IMG/VR virus record: IMGVR_UViG_3300030104_002310
Location: 1 to 57,114 of that record
DNA: 57,114 nt
From: a virus
Reading direction: 5' to 3' (one strand)
Shown here in pieces: positions 17,231 through 27,638 of the stretch (positions within the stretch are counted from its first letter, which is position 1; each line of letters opens with the position of its first letter). The position numbers and the translations under genes were made by a program. The notes under the pieces were generated by a model. It made no database searches, was not told where the DNA came from, and saw nothing but the letters and a program-made list of their open reading frames with translations.

Positions 17231-19528
17231 ATGGCTTTTGATAACTTACAATTTAGATCGTGTTCTTTTAACTACAATCACAACGGTATCATCGATACCC
17301 CTGTTAACCATGTAACAACTGAAACCAAAGATATTGGTAACGGAAGTAACGCATGTTTAAAATTTGATCTTACTCCTCTTCAAACTATTTGGAATGAGGA
17401 TGTTACTGTTTCTGCTCAGGTAGAATTTTATTTTCAAGCACTTGTAGTAGGAGACGCGAGTGGTAATACTACCGCTGATTCACCTTCGTGGTTAAGTAAA
17501 GTGCCTGTAGAACAACGCCAAGGTTTATTTCGTCTCCCTCGTTACTACGACTCTGGTTCAGGTATTACTAACACGGTCTATAAAGTTGAAAAATCTGAGA
17601 ATGATAGATATTATTTATTCTTAGATACTACAATTGTCAAGGGCTTACATAAAACAACCCGAACAGACGGCTCCGCTATCTTAGGTTATCCTCCTACGGG
17701 TTCAACAGAAGGCGTTGCTGTAACAGATTTATATTATCCTGAGCCTACAGTTAATGATGAATTTACAATTAAAAGATTAACACACTCTATTACAGATTTT
17801 GTTACTTATCAAGCAGGAGGTCAGTTAACATCTAACCTATTGAACTTCCAAAAAGATCAAGAAATGTTTCTTATTCAAGAGCTTCTCTGGACTATTGAGA
17901 TGGATATGCTTACGTTTTCTGATCTTTCTGGGTTTGGTTCTATTGTTACCGCTGGTAATGACGGTACTATTGATCCAACTCAGATTCGTTTATCGTTATA
18001 CGAGCTTACAGATACTCAAGATCTTGAAGGCACTGCAAGTAATGTTGTTCTTTATAAAACCACTTCTCCCAATGGTACTTGGAACGAAATTGCAAAAACA
18101 GATCTTCTTCAAATTGGGGATCTTTCTAATGTTACAGTTGATTCTAATACTTTAGCAGGAGGGCACGTTGTATTTTATGATGCTGTGTCTGGTGGATGGA
18201 AAAACGGAACAGTTAGCGATGCAACAAATTCTTGTTCTGAAAAATCTGCTAGTGTTCTTAAAATGTGTGCTGACAGTGTTGCGGCTAACCAAGACATAGG
18301 TCTTACCGGTATTGTTACAAACAACAATACAAACTGGACTAATGTTTTAGCGGTTGACGAAGAAAAACTTCTTATGACTGCTCAAGGTATTTCTTTGGTG
18401 CCTATTGAAGGTCTAAACAATGTTACTATTACAGGTCCATCAACTAACCAAGTTCTGTATTATGCTGCTGACGGTATTTGGAAAAACATTAATTTAGCTA
18501 GTCTTACTACGGGCATCCTTGGTCCTGCTGGTGGAGACACGTTTAAGTTTAATTTAGATTATAACGATGCTACTGATCCTGTTAGCGGAGAATTGATTTT
18601 GTTACAATCTAACGGAACTTCAGCAGCTACTACGTGGGCTTCTACGTCGTTTATTAGAGTTAGTACCACAGATGCAAACAGTGCTGCTATCAGTGACTGG
18701 TTAGATACATTAGGTACTGGCGACAGTGCAGTTAAAAGTCATGTTAAGTTGTTTAAAGAAGGTACTCCTGCTCAGTACGCTATTTTTAATGTTACTGCTG
18801 TTACAAATAGCGGAGCATTTAGAACTCTTACTGTTACGCCTGTATCGTCTAACGTAAACCCAAGCGAAGATGCGGTTTTTTATCTTACTGCTTCTTACGT
18901 TGGAGATAAAGGAGAAAGAGGAGAAAACGGAACTAACGGAAGTAACGGTAGTCAAGGAATTCAAGGCGTTCAAGGTATTTCTATTGATGCTATTAGTTGC
19001 ACTCTTGCTGACAGCGACACAGATTTAAAGTTTACTTTTGAAAGAGATAACCCAGCAAACGTATCTCCTGCGCCAGCGGATATTGTAGTTACTTGCGCTG
19101 ATTTTAATGGAGCATCTAATGTTCAAATTTTATATATTCATCAGTATCAGATTAATTCTACTGGTTACGGTATGTATAATTACGTCTTAACTCCAAATGC
19201 AGATGGGACTGGAACTCCTGTTAATGCTATTAATTATTCAGAAATGCTTAATACGGAAACAGGGTCGGGAGCTAACAGAATTTTTGGTGGTGTGACTTAC
19301 ACTCAAGTGGTAGGAGATACTACAAGAGTTGACGGTATTCACCCAGTTACAACGGATACAATTCAATTGCTTCCTATCGGTAACGGTCTGGTTACTGGAA
19401 CAGGTTTAATAACAGCTACATATAAAGTTCCTGTTTTCTGTAAATCAGTAACTGGAACTCATAATGGGTTTAGTTATACTAAAGTATTTAGTGTTCCAAA
19501 TATTCACTATACGAAACAATGCGGTTAA
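17231..19528 (+). CDS. Tail fibre protein with short collagen-like segment
   Basis: A 765-residue protein of beta-rich composition. Residues about 558-584 (from 18902) form nine consecutive Gly-X-Y triplets (GDKGERGEN..., ending GVQGIS), a collagen-like trimerising stalk seen in many phage fibres. The C-terminal domain after the stalk (about 180 residues) would be the tip. I did not recognise the N-terminus as the T7 gp17 anchor domain. Position directly after tail tube B fits a fibre or adaptor. GGGAG before the ATG supports the start. It is followed closely by an even larger fibre-like gene, so the two probably assemble together. Confidence 0.75.
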   Translation: MAFDNLQFRSCSFNYNHNGIIDTPVNHVTTETKDIGNGSNACLKFDLTPLQTIWNEDVTVSAQVEFYFQALVVGDASGNTTADSPSWLSKVPVEQRQGLFRLPRYYDSGSGITNTVYKVEKSENDRYYLFLDTTIVKGLHKTTRTDGSAILGYPPTGSTEGVAVTDLYYPEPTVNDEFTIKRLTHSITDFVTYQAGGQLTSNLLNFQKDQEMFLIQELLWTIEMDMLTFSDLSGFGSIVTAGNDGTIDPTQIRLSLYELTDTQDLEGTASNVVLYKTTSPNGTWNEIAKTDLLQIGDLSNVTVDSNTLAGGHVVFYDAVSGGWKNGTVSDATNSCSEKSASVLKMCADSVAANQDIGLTGIVTNNNTNWTNVLAVDEEKLLMTAQGISLVPIEGLNNVTITGPSTNQVLYYAADGIWKNINLASLTTGILGPAGGDTFKFNLDYNDATDPVSGELILLQSNGTSAATTWASTSFIRVSTTDANSAAISDWLDTLGTGDSAVKSHVKLFKEGTPAQYAIFNVTAVTNSGAFRTLTVTPVSSNVNPSEDAVFYLTASYVGDKGERGENGTNGSNGSQGIQGVQGISIDAISCTLADSDTDLKFTFERDNPANVSPAPADIVVTCADFNGASNVQILYIHQYQINSTGYGMYNYVLTPNADGTGTPVNAINYSEMLNTETGSGANRIFGGVTYTQVVGDTTRVDGIHPVTTDTIQLLPIGNGLVTGTGLITATYKVPVFCKSVTGTHNGFSYTKVFSVPNIHYTKQCG

Positions 19529-19542
19529 AGGAGAACTAACCT

Positions 19543-22500
19543 ATGTCGATTTCTAATTGTAACTGCGGTGATTGTCGTGGTAGAGGTGCTTGTTGCATTA
19601 AATATATTGAAGGCGGTTTTAACGATGAAGCTTATTTTAAAATAACGCAAACTTTAGATTCCAACACTAGTTGGTTTTTAGATACAGCTACTAATAATGC
19701 TGACGAAGTAGCACTAGAAGGAAAATCCGGTCTTCCCCCTGTTTTGTTTGATAACATGAGTCAAGGAATAACTGACGTACAAATAGATGTAGAAAAAAAC
19801 GTAAACTCGGATCTTAGAACTATAAGAATTCGTTTTGCTAGTAACGACGATAGAGCGCAGTTTCAAACTAATTTAAACTCAAATTACCCTGACGAAATGT
19901 TTGCTTTAAATGTTAAAGTAAATGAATTATTTACTGATTCTGTTGAACCAACGCACGCATTTTATAGGTTAACAGATGGAGACAATAACAAAATTGTTAC
20001 AAACACTAACGTAGGCGACGTATTAACTTTTATGTGGCGAGTATCAGACATAGCGACAACCACTTTTAATACCCGAAATATAAGTTTAAATGTAAATACA
20101 AACAGCGATGCCGTTCCTTTAATTGCCTCTTCTGCTCCGTTTACACACAGAGGTTGCGTTAATGCTAGTAATACAGAGTGTCGTAATTTACAGACTTGTA
20201 CTTTTGGTAAAGACCCTGATATTGCTTTTTATTTAGCAGGAGTTCCAACAGGAACAGCTAGTGATGATTTTATTACTAGAGAAACACAAGGAGGTTGTGT
20301 TCCTGATCCTCAAGGTAACTGTACTTCATTCCCGTGTTCGCTTCAGCGGTGTTGTGGGCCATCATCTGTAGCATGGTGTGTTGATAATGCTGAATTTTTA
20401 GAACCAGATGGTAATTGCTGCTGTTGTAAGTATCTTGCCAATTTAGCGGATACTAGTAATTGTGCAGATACTTGTAATTATGGATGTGCATGCAATTGTT
20501 GTGAAGGTATTGGTGGTCAGGCGGATGACTGTAGCGGCGATCAGGTTTGTGATGATATAGTAGTCGGGTGTCTTAACGGACCCGGCCTTGATGTAACCTG
20601 TGATGATAATTTTCCTACTACTTGTAATTGCACTTGTCAAGGGCAAGCATGCCGTCCGGGTAGACCTTTTTGTGTCGATGGTTTTTATGACATTCCGGGT
20701 TGCGCTTTTTGTCAAGACAGAGCAGATGAAACCGATAATTATATCTGTGTTCAAGCATCCGCTGAATGGTGTTTAGCTCAAAACAATTTACTTAATGTAG
20801 AATGGAGTTGTTTTAACGGAGCAAAAGAGTGTGTTAATCCTGATGCTCCTGACGGCGGTAATTCGGTTTGTCCTTGTTTAGATGATATCGCATCTCCTGT
20901 TACTACTGGCATATGCGGGTGTGCTGTAGATGCGGATGGCACTTTTGTTCCAAGCTGTAGCGGCGTAGCAGGAGCTTGTCTTGCAAACTGGGCAGACGGA
21001 ACACAATCAGATTGTACTTCTAATCAAAACTTCTCAGTTCAGTTTACTAATTCTGATAATGAAATTTCGGATCAATTAATTTTAGAAACTAAAGTTCCTT
21101 ATTATAATCAAATTAAGCCTACTGCATGTGGATGCGAAGGGTCTTGCTCAGAAGCAGCTACGACACCTAGAATTGGTCATTTAGATCCTTGTTTTTCTTA
21201 CGGTCCTGATGATTCTGATTTAAGTTGTTGCCCTAATTGGTGTGATGGTATTTGTCCCGTATACAATAATATTACTTTTAAACGAATTAATCATTGTAAT
21301 ATAACTAGTAATGTATTTTCTTGTTCTAATTGCTCAGGAGATACCCCTCCTACTCACATGGAAGGATCTCTTTTAAAATTAACGTTAGATTTTAACGCGA
21401 CTTCTGGCATTGAATTACAAAGAACTAAAAACTGGAATTCTTATGTTGCTAATACTCCTGATAATTCAACTGTAATTGTAACAGAAAACAATGATTACAC
21501 TGTTCCAAGCGATGCAATCAGCTTAGAATGGAATAATGTTTTAGGAATAAACGGATCTTTATTTGATTCTAACCAAGCTTTAATTCCTAGTCTTGTGTTT
21601 AAAACTACCACTGATAGAAATTTAGTCATGAACGATTTTTCTAACTTAAGTTCTGACTGGAAAATGCAATCTTATTGTTATTGGGATCTTAGAGAATCGT
21701 CGTATCCTGATTGGCCTTGGGGAGGAGATCAAGAAAACCCTGCTTTAGCTGATGCTAGAGATGTGTACTCTTTAATTGAAGGTTTAACGTGGGCACATAA
21801 CGGTAATCATTCTATTCAAAGCGGTAAACAACTTTGGATGCGTGTTTATACTCCTAATTTAAGGGGTTTATATAAAACTCCTGTTGCGTTTAATAATTGT
21901 GATGGTTCTGCTAGTCAATATAAATACCAAATAGATCACGTATATTCAGGTAACTCTCAGTATGAACGAGGCTATACTAATACAGACTGTATTACAAAAG
22001 ACGGATTAGATTGTACTAGTGATAATACCTGCAAATATGGTAATCCTTGGGAAACTATTAATGATGTGCTTAACCAAGTAGCTGGTGGCCTCAATAACAC
22101 TAGTTACATTGATGCAGGAGGATCTCACATTGATCCGTCGCCCGGTGATTTCCAATTCCCCATTAAACCACATACGCATATGTTTGAATTGTGGTTTGTA
22201 GGAGAAGCAGTTTCTGGCTGCGAACAAAATGCTAATAACGATTATACGCCTGAATTTAAATTAGCAGCAATTGTTAGAGAAGTAGCAGACTGCTCTTCTA
22301 TTAATATTGACAGATTAAACGATAACGAAAATCAATATAGACTTTATAATGATACTTGTGGTTCTTACTATTGGCAGTGTAAAGAACGATCTACTAAGTT
22401 AAGTGTTTATACTTTAACTGATGACGGTTCTAACGAACCTTGGAATCAAGCTTTAAATACTTCTTATGTAAACGATGAAGAGGAAACTATTTATACAGAC

Positions 22501-25500
22501 CCTGCTATTAACGGAAGATCAGCCCCAAGAAAAATTACGTTAACTCCTAAATCAAGCGGTATTTTTAGAACAGGAACTGGCGATGATGTCCAAGATAGCG
22601 TAACTACTTTAACTCCTACTTCTTCTGTAGCATGGAACGAAGATTTATGGTATCATTCAGATCCTAAACACTCTTTTGATTCAGTAGGTAAATCTATTCC
22701 TCAGGTTGCTGCGCGTTGGACAGAACTTCCTTTTAGAAACTACGCTAAAGATTTCTTAGATGAAAGTAAAACATTAAAAGGTTTTTATTTAACTGTATCG
22801 GCGTTTCATTCAGACGGTATTGCCTCTGTTGCTTATTATTTAGATGGTGCTAAATCTGGTCTTGGTACTGCTAATGTAGTAAGCCCTTCTGAGCATCCTT
22901 TAGAAGATACTAAAGCACAGATCGCAAAAAACGATTCTGGTGATTTGTTAACGGGATTAGAGGAATACACTGTAGCTGTAAACACTACGTCACTGTCTAC
23001 AGGAGTTCACGAAGTCCGAGCTAAAATTAATCCTAACGTGCATCGATACGGTGGAACTAGAGGAACGGCTAGGTATTTATATGGAGAACCTCCTACCGGA
23101 GACGCTTCTGTTAATACATCCGATTTAACTAATGTATTAAAAGGTAGTACTAGTTATCAAGTTATTAGCGGACAAGATTTCCCGTTTAGTAAAGCTCAGT
23201 GGCCTAATGATATTCCTGATGGTCCTCCTATTAATAATCAAGAAACATTAAGTAATTTTTCTAATCGTATGTTAGGAGTAGATACTTCAGAAAATAACCT
23301 CAATCCTATGTGGGGAGCGTCTAATTTCTGGAATCTTCATAATGAAGGTTTTAATTATTATGCTGACGGCAGCGATGCTAGTAGTAAAACTCAGACTAAA
23401 TACAACAGTAATAACTTTATCTTTAGCGGAACTCCGCAGCAAGAGTTGCTGTTAAATGGATACGAAAGTTTTTGGTTTAACTTTAACCCCACGCCCCTTA
23501 CAGTGTACGTAGGACAGGCCGGAGATTCTGTACCGGAAGATAGCTCCTATTTTGCTACAAGCCTTTACGAGGCGTTCCAGTGGCTTGAGAGCAACTATAC
23601 GGCAGACAATGCATCTCTTCACGACGCTGAGATTGTTCTTATTCCGGGTACGTCTGCGTCTCCTAGAAAATACAGTTGGCCTAATGCATTCTCTAACGAG
23701 TCTTTGCCTGCTAGTGTTTCTTGGTGCCAGAACGCACTACAAAAGAAAAGTTTTGTTATTAGATCAAAAAACCCAGATGATAAGGATGCCACTATCCTGT
23801 GGTTCCCTCCGTCGTTAGATAGAGTAGAAATGCCTTGGAATAACTTTGCATTACATGTTAGAGATCTTACGGTATTTACTTCTACGCAGAGAGGAGAAAC
23901 AGGTAAAACTTGCTTGCACTCCTCAGGAACAAATTGCCGTCTTCTTGTAGAAAACGTGATTTTCTCGTCTGCTTGCTCTACAGGAATCAAAGCCTCAGCT
24001 TTAGTAGACGGAAGCGGTAACGTTATCTGCGGTGATACACTTCAGAGAGCAGCAAATGGTTCTGTTACAGGTCAGTTAGATTATAGTAAATGTCGTAATA
24101 TTAATACTACTACCTCTAATTTAGAATGTGCTAAGACTACGGCTGACTGCGCTAGTATTACTTGTTGTGGAGCTAAATCTACAGCAGGATGTCAAGAGTG
24201 TACGGGAGCTAACTGTACTACTTGTCGTAATAACTGCACTTGTAGATCTACTGAGATTGACTGGTGGCCTTACTTCTGTAGTGACAATTTTGATATTTCA
24301 ACTAACGGAACTAACTTAACGCCTGTGATTTTGTGCGGTAATAACGACTGTACGTCAGACGATAGTTGGGCTTGTAAAGGTATCTTTGGAAATGATATTG
24401 TAACCTCTAGTTCCTTTATGTGTCTTGGTACACAGCCCCAGCATTGCGTTGTTCTTGGTGCGTTTAACCACGAACTTATGGATATGGCTGATGCTGACCA
24501 GTGGAAGCTTGGTATGTATGGTAAAGACATTGAAGTTAATAATGTTCCCGGTACAAGTCTTAAAAACCCTGTGCTTATGAAGCATATTTTAGTCGATAAT
24601 TATAATAAGACTTTGATTTCTGATAAGGGTCATGGTTGTATTATTGATTTATGGATTAAAAACGCTGACCCACTTACTACGTCTATGGTTCCTAATATGG
24701 ATATTGTCGAGTGGGAAAACATTGGCTATGACACCTACAGTTTAGAAGCAGCTAAAGATTATGACCTTAAGTTTGGCTCACCTAACCCACGTAGCGTTAG
24801 AAACTTTAACTGTTTTATCGAAAACAGAATGATGATTAATATTAAGGTTGATAACAGTCACGCTAGGTTACTTAACATTAAGGGGCCGGGGCTTAAGTAC
24901 AGGGATTTCCTTGCTAATCCCAATGCTTCTATTTCTACACACTCAGGTCATCACAATAACTTTGGTATGGCAAGCACAAGAAACTTTGTGTTTAAGGATT
25001 TCCATATTGAAGAAAAGAAAGAATCTGATCAAGTGTTTGGTACTTTCCCTATTAACCATCTTTATATAGATAATTTTGTTATTTCTAATTGCTTAGATAG
25101 AGATTGCGATTCTACGGCTGAGGCTACAGATACTTGTAGTTATGCTGGTAGCGGTTCGTTGTTCCCTTTAATTAGTATGAATTTAGAAACAGGTTATCAT
25201 ACGTGTTTACATTACGGTAAAAAGCCTATTCAAAACTTGGTTTTAACTAACAGTTTATTCCAAAACTTAGGTACTGGTAAATACGCTCGAAACAAAGAGG
25301 GCCTTAAATTTTATAATGTTCTTAATGAACAAGCAGTATTTCAAACTGCTATTGATTGGGGTCCGTTTAAACGAAAAGCTGGTAATAGATACAACATTGT
25401 AAAACCAGATGGTACAACCCAAAGATTTTTCTGGTATGGAGCTTTTGAACCAGTTATTACTAACGTTAGGCAGCAACGTACTGATAGAGAAGATTCTACT

Positions 25501-26214
25501 CTTCTTGCTGAAGGTGCTACTACTGGCCCTGTTGTACACAAACGTGTGTCTCCTCCTTTGGGTCGTACTGCGTGTAACTCGGGGTGTGATGTAAACCTTA
25601 CTAATCACAATCAATATAGTATTGATTCTACTTCTATTGATTGGTTAGTAAACAGCAGCCAAGCAACAAGTAAACAGTTAGCTATGTTCGGTATGGACGC
25701 TACGTCTAAAAGAATTACATCTAAGAAACCCGCTTATGCTTCTACTTTAATTACAGGTTTAAGCGGTAAAACGGCAGACGGTACAGTCTTGTCTGCTCTT
25801 GCAGGAGGGACGGATCAATTACAGTATCCGTCTGAAGCCCATAGTAACTTTATTGCATACGCTGAGAGTTTATCTTCTGGTAATCTTTTTGACAGGGGTA
25901 TTCCAAACGTCGGTGGTATTACTTTACAGTGGGGTAACCCTAAAAATTATTACCATGACGTTTGTACTTTTAATAGCATTGCAGAAACTTGTAAAAGAAA
26001 TCCTATTTTAGACGGAAGGAATACTACCCAGCCTCTTACTGTTGTAACAGAAAGTAGCGGTACGTATTCTTGGTCTACAAACACTCTTGCCGAGTGTGTA
26101 GGTAAATGTAAAATTGTTAGGGATCATTACTTTGTTGATAAAACAGATGCTGATAATAGAATTGATTTAGATTGGATTCCTATTATTGATGAGTGTCGTT
26201 GTAGTGACGTTTAA
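19543..26214 (+). CDS. Giant cysteine-rich tail fibre or tailspike
   Basis: A 2,223-residue protein with no clear relative known to me. The N-terminus already has CNCGDC. Residues about 205-495 carry 41 cysteines, many as CC or CCCC, and a further 11 lie between about 528 and 600. A third cluster (CCGAKS, CTTCRNNC) is near residue 1540. From about residue 1322 a YVGQAGDSVPEDSSYF segment followed by an EAFQWLES helix and repeating short beta strands resembles the start of right-handed parallel beta-helix (pectate-lyase-fold) spikes. The cysteines suggest a disulfide- or metal-stabilised extracellular receptor-binding structure. A host-wall-degrading activity is possible but no catalytic site was recognised. 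AGGAG precedes the ATG. Confidence 0.8.
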   Translation: MSISNCNCGDCRGRGACCIKYIEGGFNDEAYFKITQTLDSNTSWFLDTATNNADEVALEGKSGLPPVLFDNMSQGITDVQIDVEKNVNSDLRTIRIRFASNDDRAQFQTNLNSNYPDEMFALNVKVNELFTDSVEPTHAFYRLTDGDNNKIVTNTNVGDVLTFMWRVSDIATTTFNTRNISLNVNTNSDAVPLIASSAPFTHRGCVNASNTECRNLQTCTFGKDPDIAFYLAGVPTGTASDDFITRETQGGCVPDPQGNCTSFPCSLQRCCGPSSVAWCVDNAEFLEPDGNCCCCKYLANLADTSNCADTCNYGCACNCCEGIGGQADDCSGDQVCDDIVVGCLNGPGLDVTCDDNFPTTCNCTCQGQACRPGRPFCVDGFYDIPGCAFCQDRADETDNYICVQASAEWCLAQNNLLNVEWSCFNGAKECVNPDAPDGGNSVCPCLDDIASPVTTGICGCAVDADGTFVPSCSGVAGACLANWADGTQSDCTSNQNFSVQFTNSDNEISDQLILETKVPYYNQIKPTACGCEGSCSEAATTPRIGHLDPCFSYGPDDSDLSCCPNWCDGICPVYNNITFKRINHCNITSNVFSCSNCSGDTPPTHMEGSLLKLTLDFNATSGIELQRTKNWNSYVANTPDNSTVIVTENNDYTVPSDAISLEWNNVLGINGSLFDSNQALIPSLVFKTTTDRNLVMNDFSNLSSDWKMQSYCYWDLRESSYPDWPWGGDQENPALADARDVYSLIEGLTWAHNGNHSIQSGKQLWMRVYTPNLRGLYKTPVAFNNCDGSASQYKYQIDHVYSGNSQYERGYTNTDCITKDGLDCTSDNTCKYGNPWETINDVLNQVAGGLNNTSYIDAGGSHIDPSPGDFQFPIKPHTHMFELWFVGEAVSGCEQNANNDYTPEFKLAAIVREVADCSSINIDRLNDNENQYRLYNDTCGSYYWQCKERSTKLSVYTLTDDGSNEPWNQALNTSYVNDEEETIYTDPAINGRSAPRKITLTPKSSGIFRTGTGDDVQDSVTTLTPTSSVAWNEDLWYHSDPKHSFDSVGKSIPQVAARWTELPFRNYAKDFLDESKTLKGFYLTVSAFHSDGIASVAYYLDGAKSGLGTANVVSPSEHPLEDTKAQIAKNDSGDLLTGLEEYTVAVNTTSLSTGVHEVRAKINPNVHRYGGTRGTARYLYGEPPTGDASVNTSDLTNVLKGSTSYQVISGQDFPFSKAQWPNDIPDGPPINNQETLSNFSNRMLGVDTSENNLNPMWGASNFWNLHNEGFNYYADGSDASSKTQTKYNSNNFIFSGTPQQELLLNGYESFWFNFNPTPLTVYVGQAGDSVPEDSSYFATSLYEAFQWLESNYTADNASLHDAEIVLIPGTSASPRKYSWPNAFSNESLPASVSWCQNALQKKSFVIRSKNPDDKDATILWFPPSLDRVEMPWNNFALHVRDLTVFTSTQRGETGKTCLHSSGTNCRLLVENVIFSSACSTGIKASALVDGSGNVICGDTLQRAANGSVTGQLDYSKCRNINTTTSNLECAKTTADCASITCCGAKSTAGCQECTGANCTTCRNNCTCRSTEIDWWPYFCSDNFDISTNGTNLTPVILCGNNDCTSDDSWACKGIFGNDIVTSSSFMCLGTQPQHCVVLGAFNHELMDMADADQWKLGMYGKDIEVNNVPGTSLKNPVLMKHILVDNYNKTLISDKGHGCIIDLWIKNADPLTTSMVPNMDIVEWENIGYDTYSLEAAKDYDLKFGSPNPRSVRNFNCFIENRMMINIKVDNSHARLLNIKGPGLKYRDFLANPNASISTHSGHHNNFGMASTRNFVFKDFHIEEKKESDQVFGTFPINHLYIDNFVISNCLDRDCDSTAEATDTCSYAGSGSLFPLISMNLETGYHTCLHYGKKPIQNLVLTNSLFQNLGTGKYARNKEGLKFYNVLNEQAVFQTAIDWGPFKRKAGNRYNIVKPDGTTQRFFWYGAFEPVITNVRQQRTDREDSTLLAEGATTGPVVHKRVSPPLGRTACNSGCDVNLTNHNQYSIDSTSIDWLVNSSQATSKQLAMFGMDATSKRITSKKPAYASTLITGLSGKTADGTVLSALAGGTDQLQYPSEAHSNFIAYAESLSSGNLFDRGIPNVGGITLQWGNPKNYYHDVCTFNSIAETCKRNPILDGRNTTQPLTVVTESSGTYSWSTNTLAECVGKCKIVRDHYFVDKTDADNRIDLDWIPIIDECRCSDV

Positions 26215-26223
26215 GGAGAACTT

Positions 26224-26472
26224 ATGTCTTGTGTTAATTTAGGTGTTTTGGATGAAAAACGAGTTTGTTTAATCGGAGAATTTAGCGGTAATCCTACTGA
26301 AGATAATTGTCTTAGTTGTGGTAAATACGATGGCCCTTCTAGAGGAATTGGGGATACAGTTAAAAATGTTATTAGCAAAGCTACAAGGGGTAAAGTTAAA
26401 CCTTGTGGTGCTTGCCAGAAACGAAGAGAAGCCCTTAATAAGGTGATGGGGTATAAAAAGAAAGAGGAATAA
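26224..26472 (+). CDS. Small zinc-ribbon-like protein
   Basis: An 82-residue protein with two CxxC pairs, CLSCGKYDGP (about residues 30-39) and CGACQKRREALNK (about 60-72), probably binding one zinc ion. Small proteins with a CGxCxKRRExLN end are familiar from marine phages and some bacteria, but their role is not established. The last residues, GYKKKEE, resemble the lysine tails of the following two genes. It is preceded by AAGGAG and sits between the giant fibre and a small structural protein. Confidence 0.7.
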   Translation: MSCVNLGVLDEKRVCLIGEFSGNPTEDNCLSCGKYDGPSRGIGDTVKNVISKATRGKVKPCGACQKRREALNKVMGYKKKEE

Positions 26473-26473
26473 T

Positions 26474-27298
26474 ATGACTTTAAATACTACGTCTACTACG
26501 GGCCTTCTAGGTGGACACACATGGAGATACGGATCTACTAACGATGACAAGAAAGCTGAAGCTGTTTTTAGTGTTACTGACGGAAATGGAGGTAATGCGT
26601 GGATTAATTCAAATACAGGCGATTACATTGAAATTACAAGTGCATCTGGAGTTACTCAGAATTTTATTTTTACTAGAAGAAGCGGCAGCAGCCCTGTTGC
26701 TACTGGAGAAGTAGTGGCCGCAGGAGATAATATTGGTAATAGCCGAAAAAGTAATGTTGCTGGTATTACAGTAGGGTTAGCAAACAGTGATCAAGAAGCA
26801 GACACTTTAACTGGGTTAAAAGCGGCACTTGAAGATTCTGACTCTACTCTTAAAGATTTAATTACTGCTGTTCAAGTAGGAGGTGATACTACCAATGGTC
26901 AGGTTACTCTGACTTTTACTCAAAAAGTAGGAGCCGCAGGTAATACTACCATAAAAGCTTATACTTGGTCAGCCGGTACAGCTACCGATGGTACAAACAC
27001 TGATGGTTCTGCTAATCCGGGTACTCCTATTTCGGGTACTTGGACTGACTTAGAACAAACGTTTCCTTTTAATTTTAGCGGAGGAAGCGATGGAAAACTT
27101 ACTCCTTTTGAAGACGAGTTAGTTATTGAAGGTAAGTTTGTAAATACTGTAGCTGGATCTAATGAGAAAGCTGGGTTAACTAGAGTTAACAATAGTACAG
27201 CACTTACTGATCCTACTACAACCGCAGATGCTACCCAGTTAGGGAGAGCAAGAGATATTGCAAGGGCTTTCCTTGCTTACAAAAAGAAAAAGAAATGA
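26474..27298 (+). CDS. Probable virion protein with beta-rich repeat module
   Basis: A 274-residue protein. Residues about 50-156 contain one copy of the module found in tail tube B: DYIEITSASG, a TLTGLKAAL helix, VTLTFTQKVG and GNTTIKAY. Codons for GGTAATACTACCAT are shared with the tail tube B gene (around 13180). The C-terminus is helical and ends in AYKKKKK. The same lysine tail and following stop and ribosome-binding sequence recur in the next gene. Likely a fibre or head decoration component; function unknown. The start is 1 base after the previous stop and has a GAGG-type signal. Confidence 0.65.
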   Translation: MTLNTTSTTGLLGGHTWRYGSTNDDKKAEAVFSVTDGNGGNAWINSNTGDYIEITSASGVTQNFIFTRRSGSSPVATGEVVAAGDNIGNSRKSNVAGITVGLANSDQEADTLTGLKAALEDSDSTLKDLITAVQVGGDTTNGQVTLTFTQKVGAAGNTTIKAYTWSAGTATDGTNTDGSANPGTPISGTWTDLEQTFPFNFSGGSDGKLTPFEDELVIEGKFVNTVAGSNEKAGLTRVNNSTALTDPTTTADATQLGRARDIARAFLAYKKKKK

Positions 27299-27307
27299 GG
27301 TAATGTA

Positions 27308-27538
27308 ATGGCTTTAAATACTAACCCTACTGACGGAATTATTGCTACTACAGCGTGGAATAACACTACTAGTGATTTATTAGCTTTAGGTATTAGCGTA
27401 GCAGCTAAGGCTGGAGCAGCTTTAAGTGGATTAACTACAGTTGCAACTGGTACTACTTTAGATTGGACTCCAGATGATACAACTGAACAAAAACAATGTG
27501 CGGTTACTTTCTTCGCATATAAAAAGAAAAAGAAATGA
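27308..27538 (+). CDS. Small protein with duplicated lysine tail
   Basis: A 76-residue protein, Thr/Ala-rich with no charged residues in its middle, ending in AYKKKKK exactly like the gene before it. The last 20 bases including the stop and the GAGG signal (27521-27540) are identical to those at 27281-27300. It may be a shortened paralogue or a separately evolved partner protein carrying the same tail. Function unknown. Confidence 0.6.
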   Translation: MALNTNPTDGIIATTAWNNTTSDLLALGISVAAKAGAALSGLTTVATGTTLDWTPDDTTEQKQCAVTFFAYKKKKK

Positions 27539-27545
27539 GGCCACT

Positions 27546-27635
27546 ATGAAGGCTATTTATAAAACGTTTATGAATTTCTTTAAAGGATTTTGGGAAGCTC
27601 TCAAAGTCTTTGGTAAAACAGTCTGGGAGGGGTAA
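27546..27635 (+). CDS. 29-residue amphipathic peptide
   Basis: A short frame with a TGAGG signal 6 bases before the ATG, stop at 27633-27635, and 3 bases before the next gene. The peptide is a single aromatic and cationic helix (FMNFFKGFWEALKVF in the middle), with Phe/Trp on one face and Lys on the other. It looks like a membrane-active peptide. Next to the holin-like gene a lysis role is plausible but unproven. It is too short for ordinary gene finders. Confidence 0.5.
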   Translation: MKAIYKTFMNFFKGFWEALKVFGKTVWEG

Positions 27636-27638
27636 CCA

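Noticed and set aside
17231-26214. Diversity-generating retroelement acting on the fibre genes
   Set aside because: No reverse transcriptase gene and no template/variable repeat pair were seen in the window.
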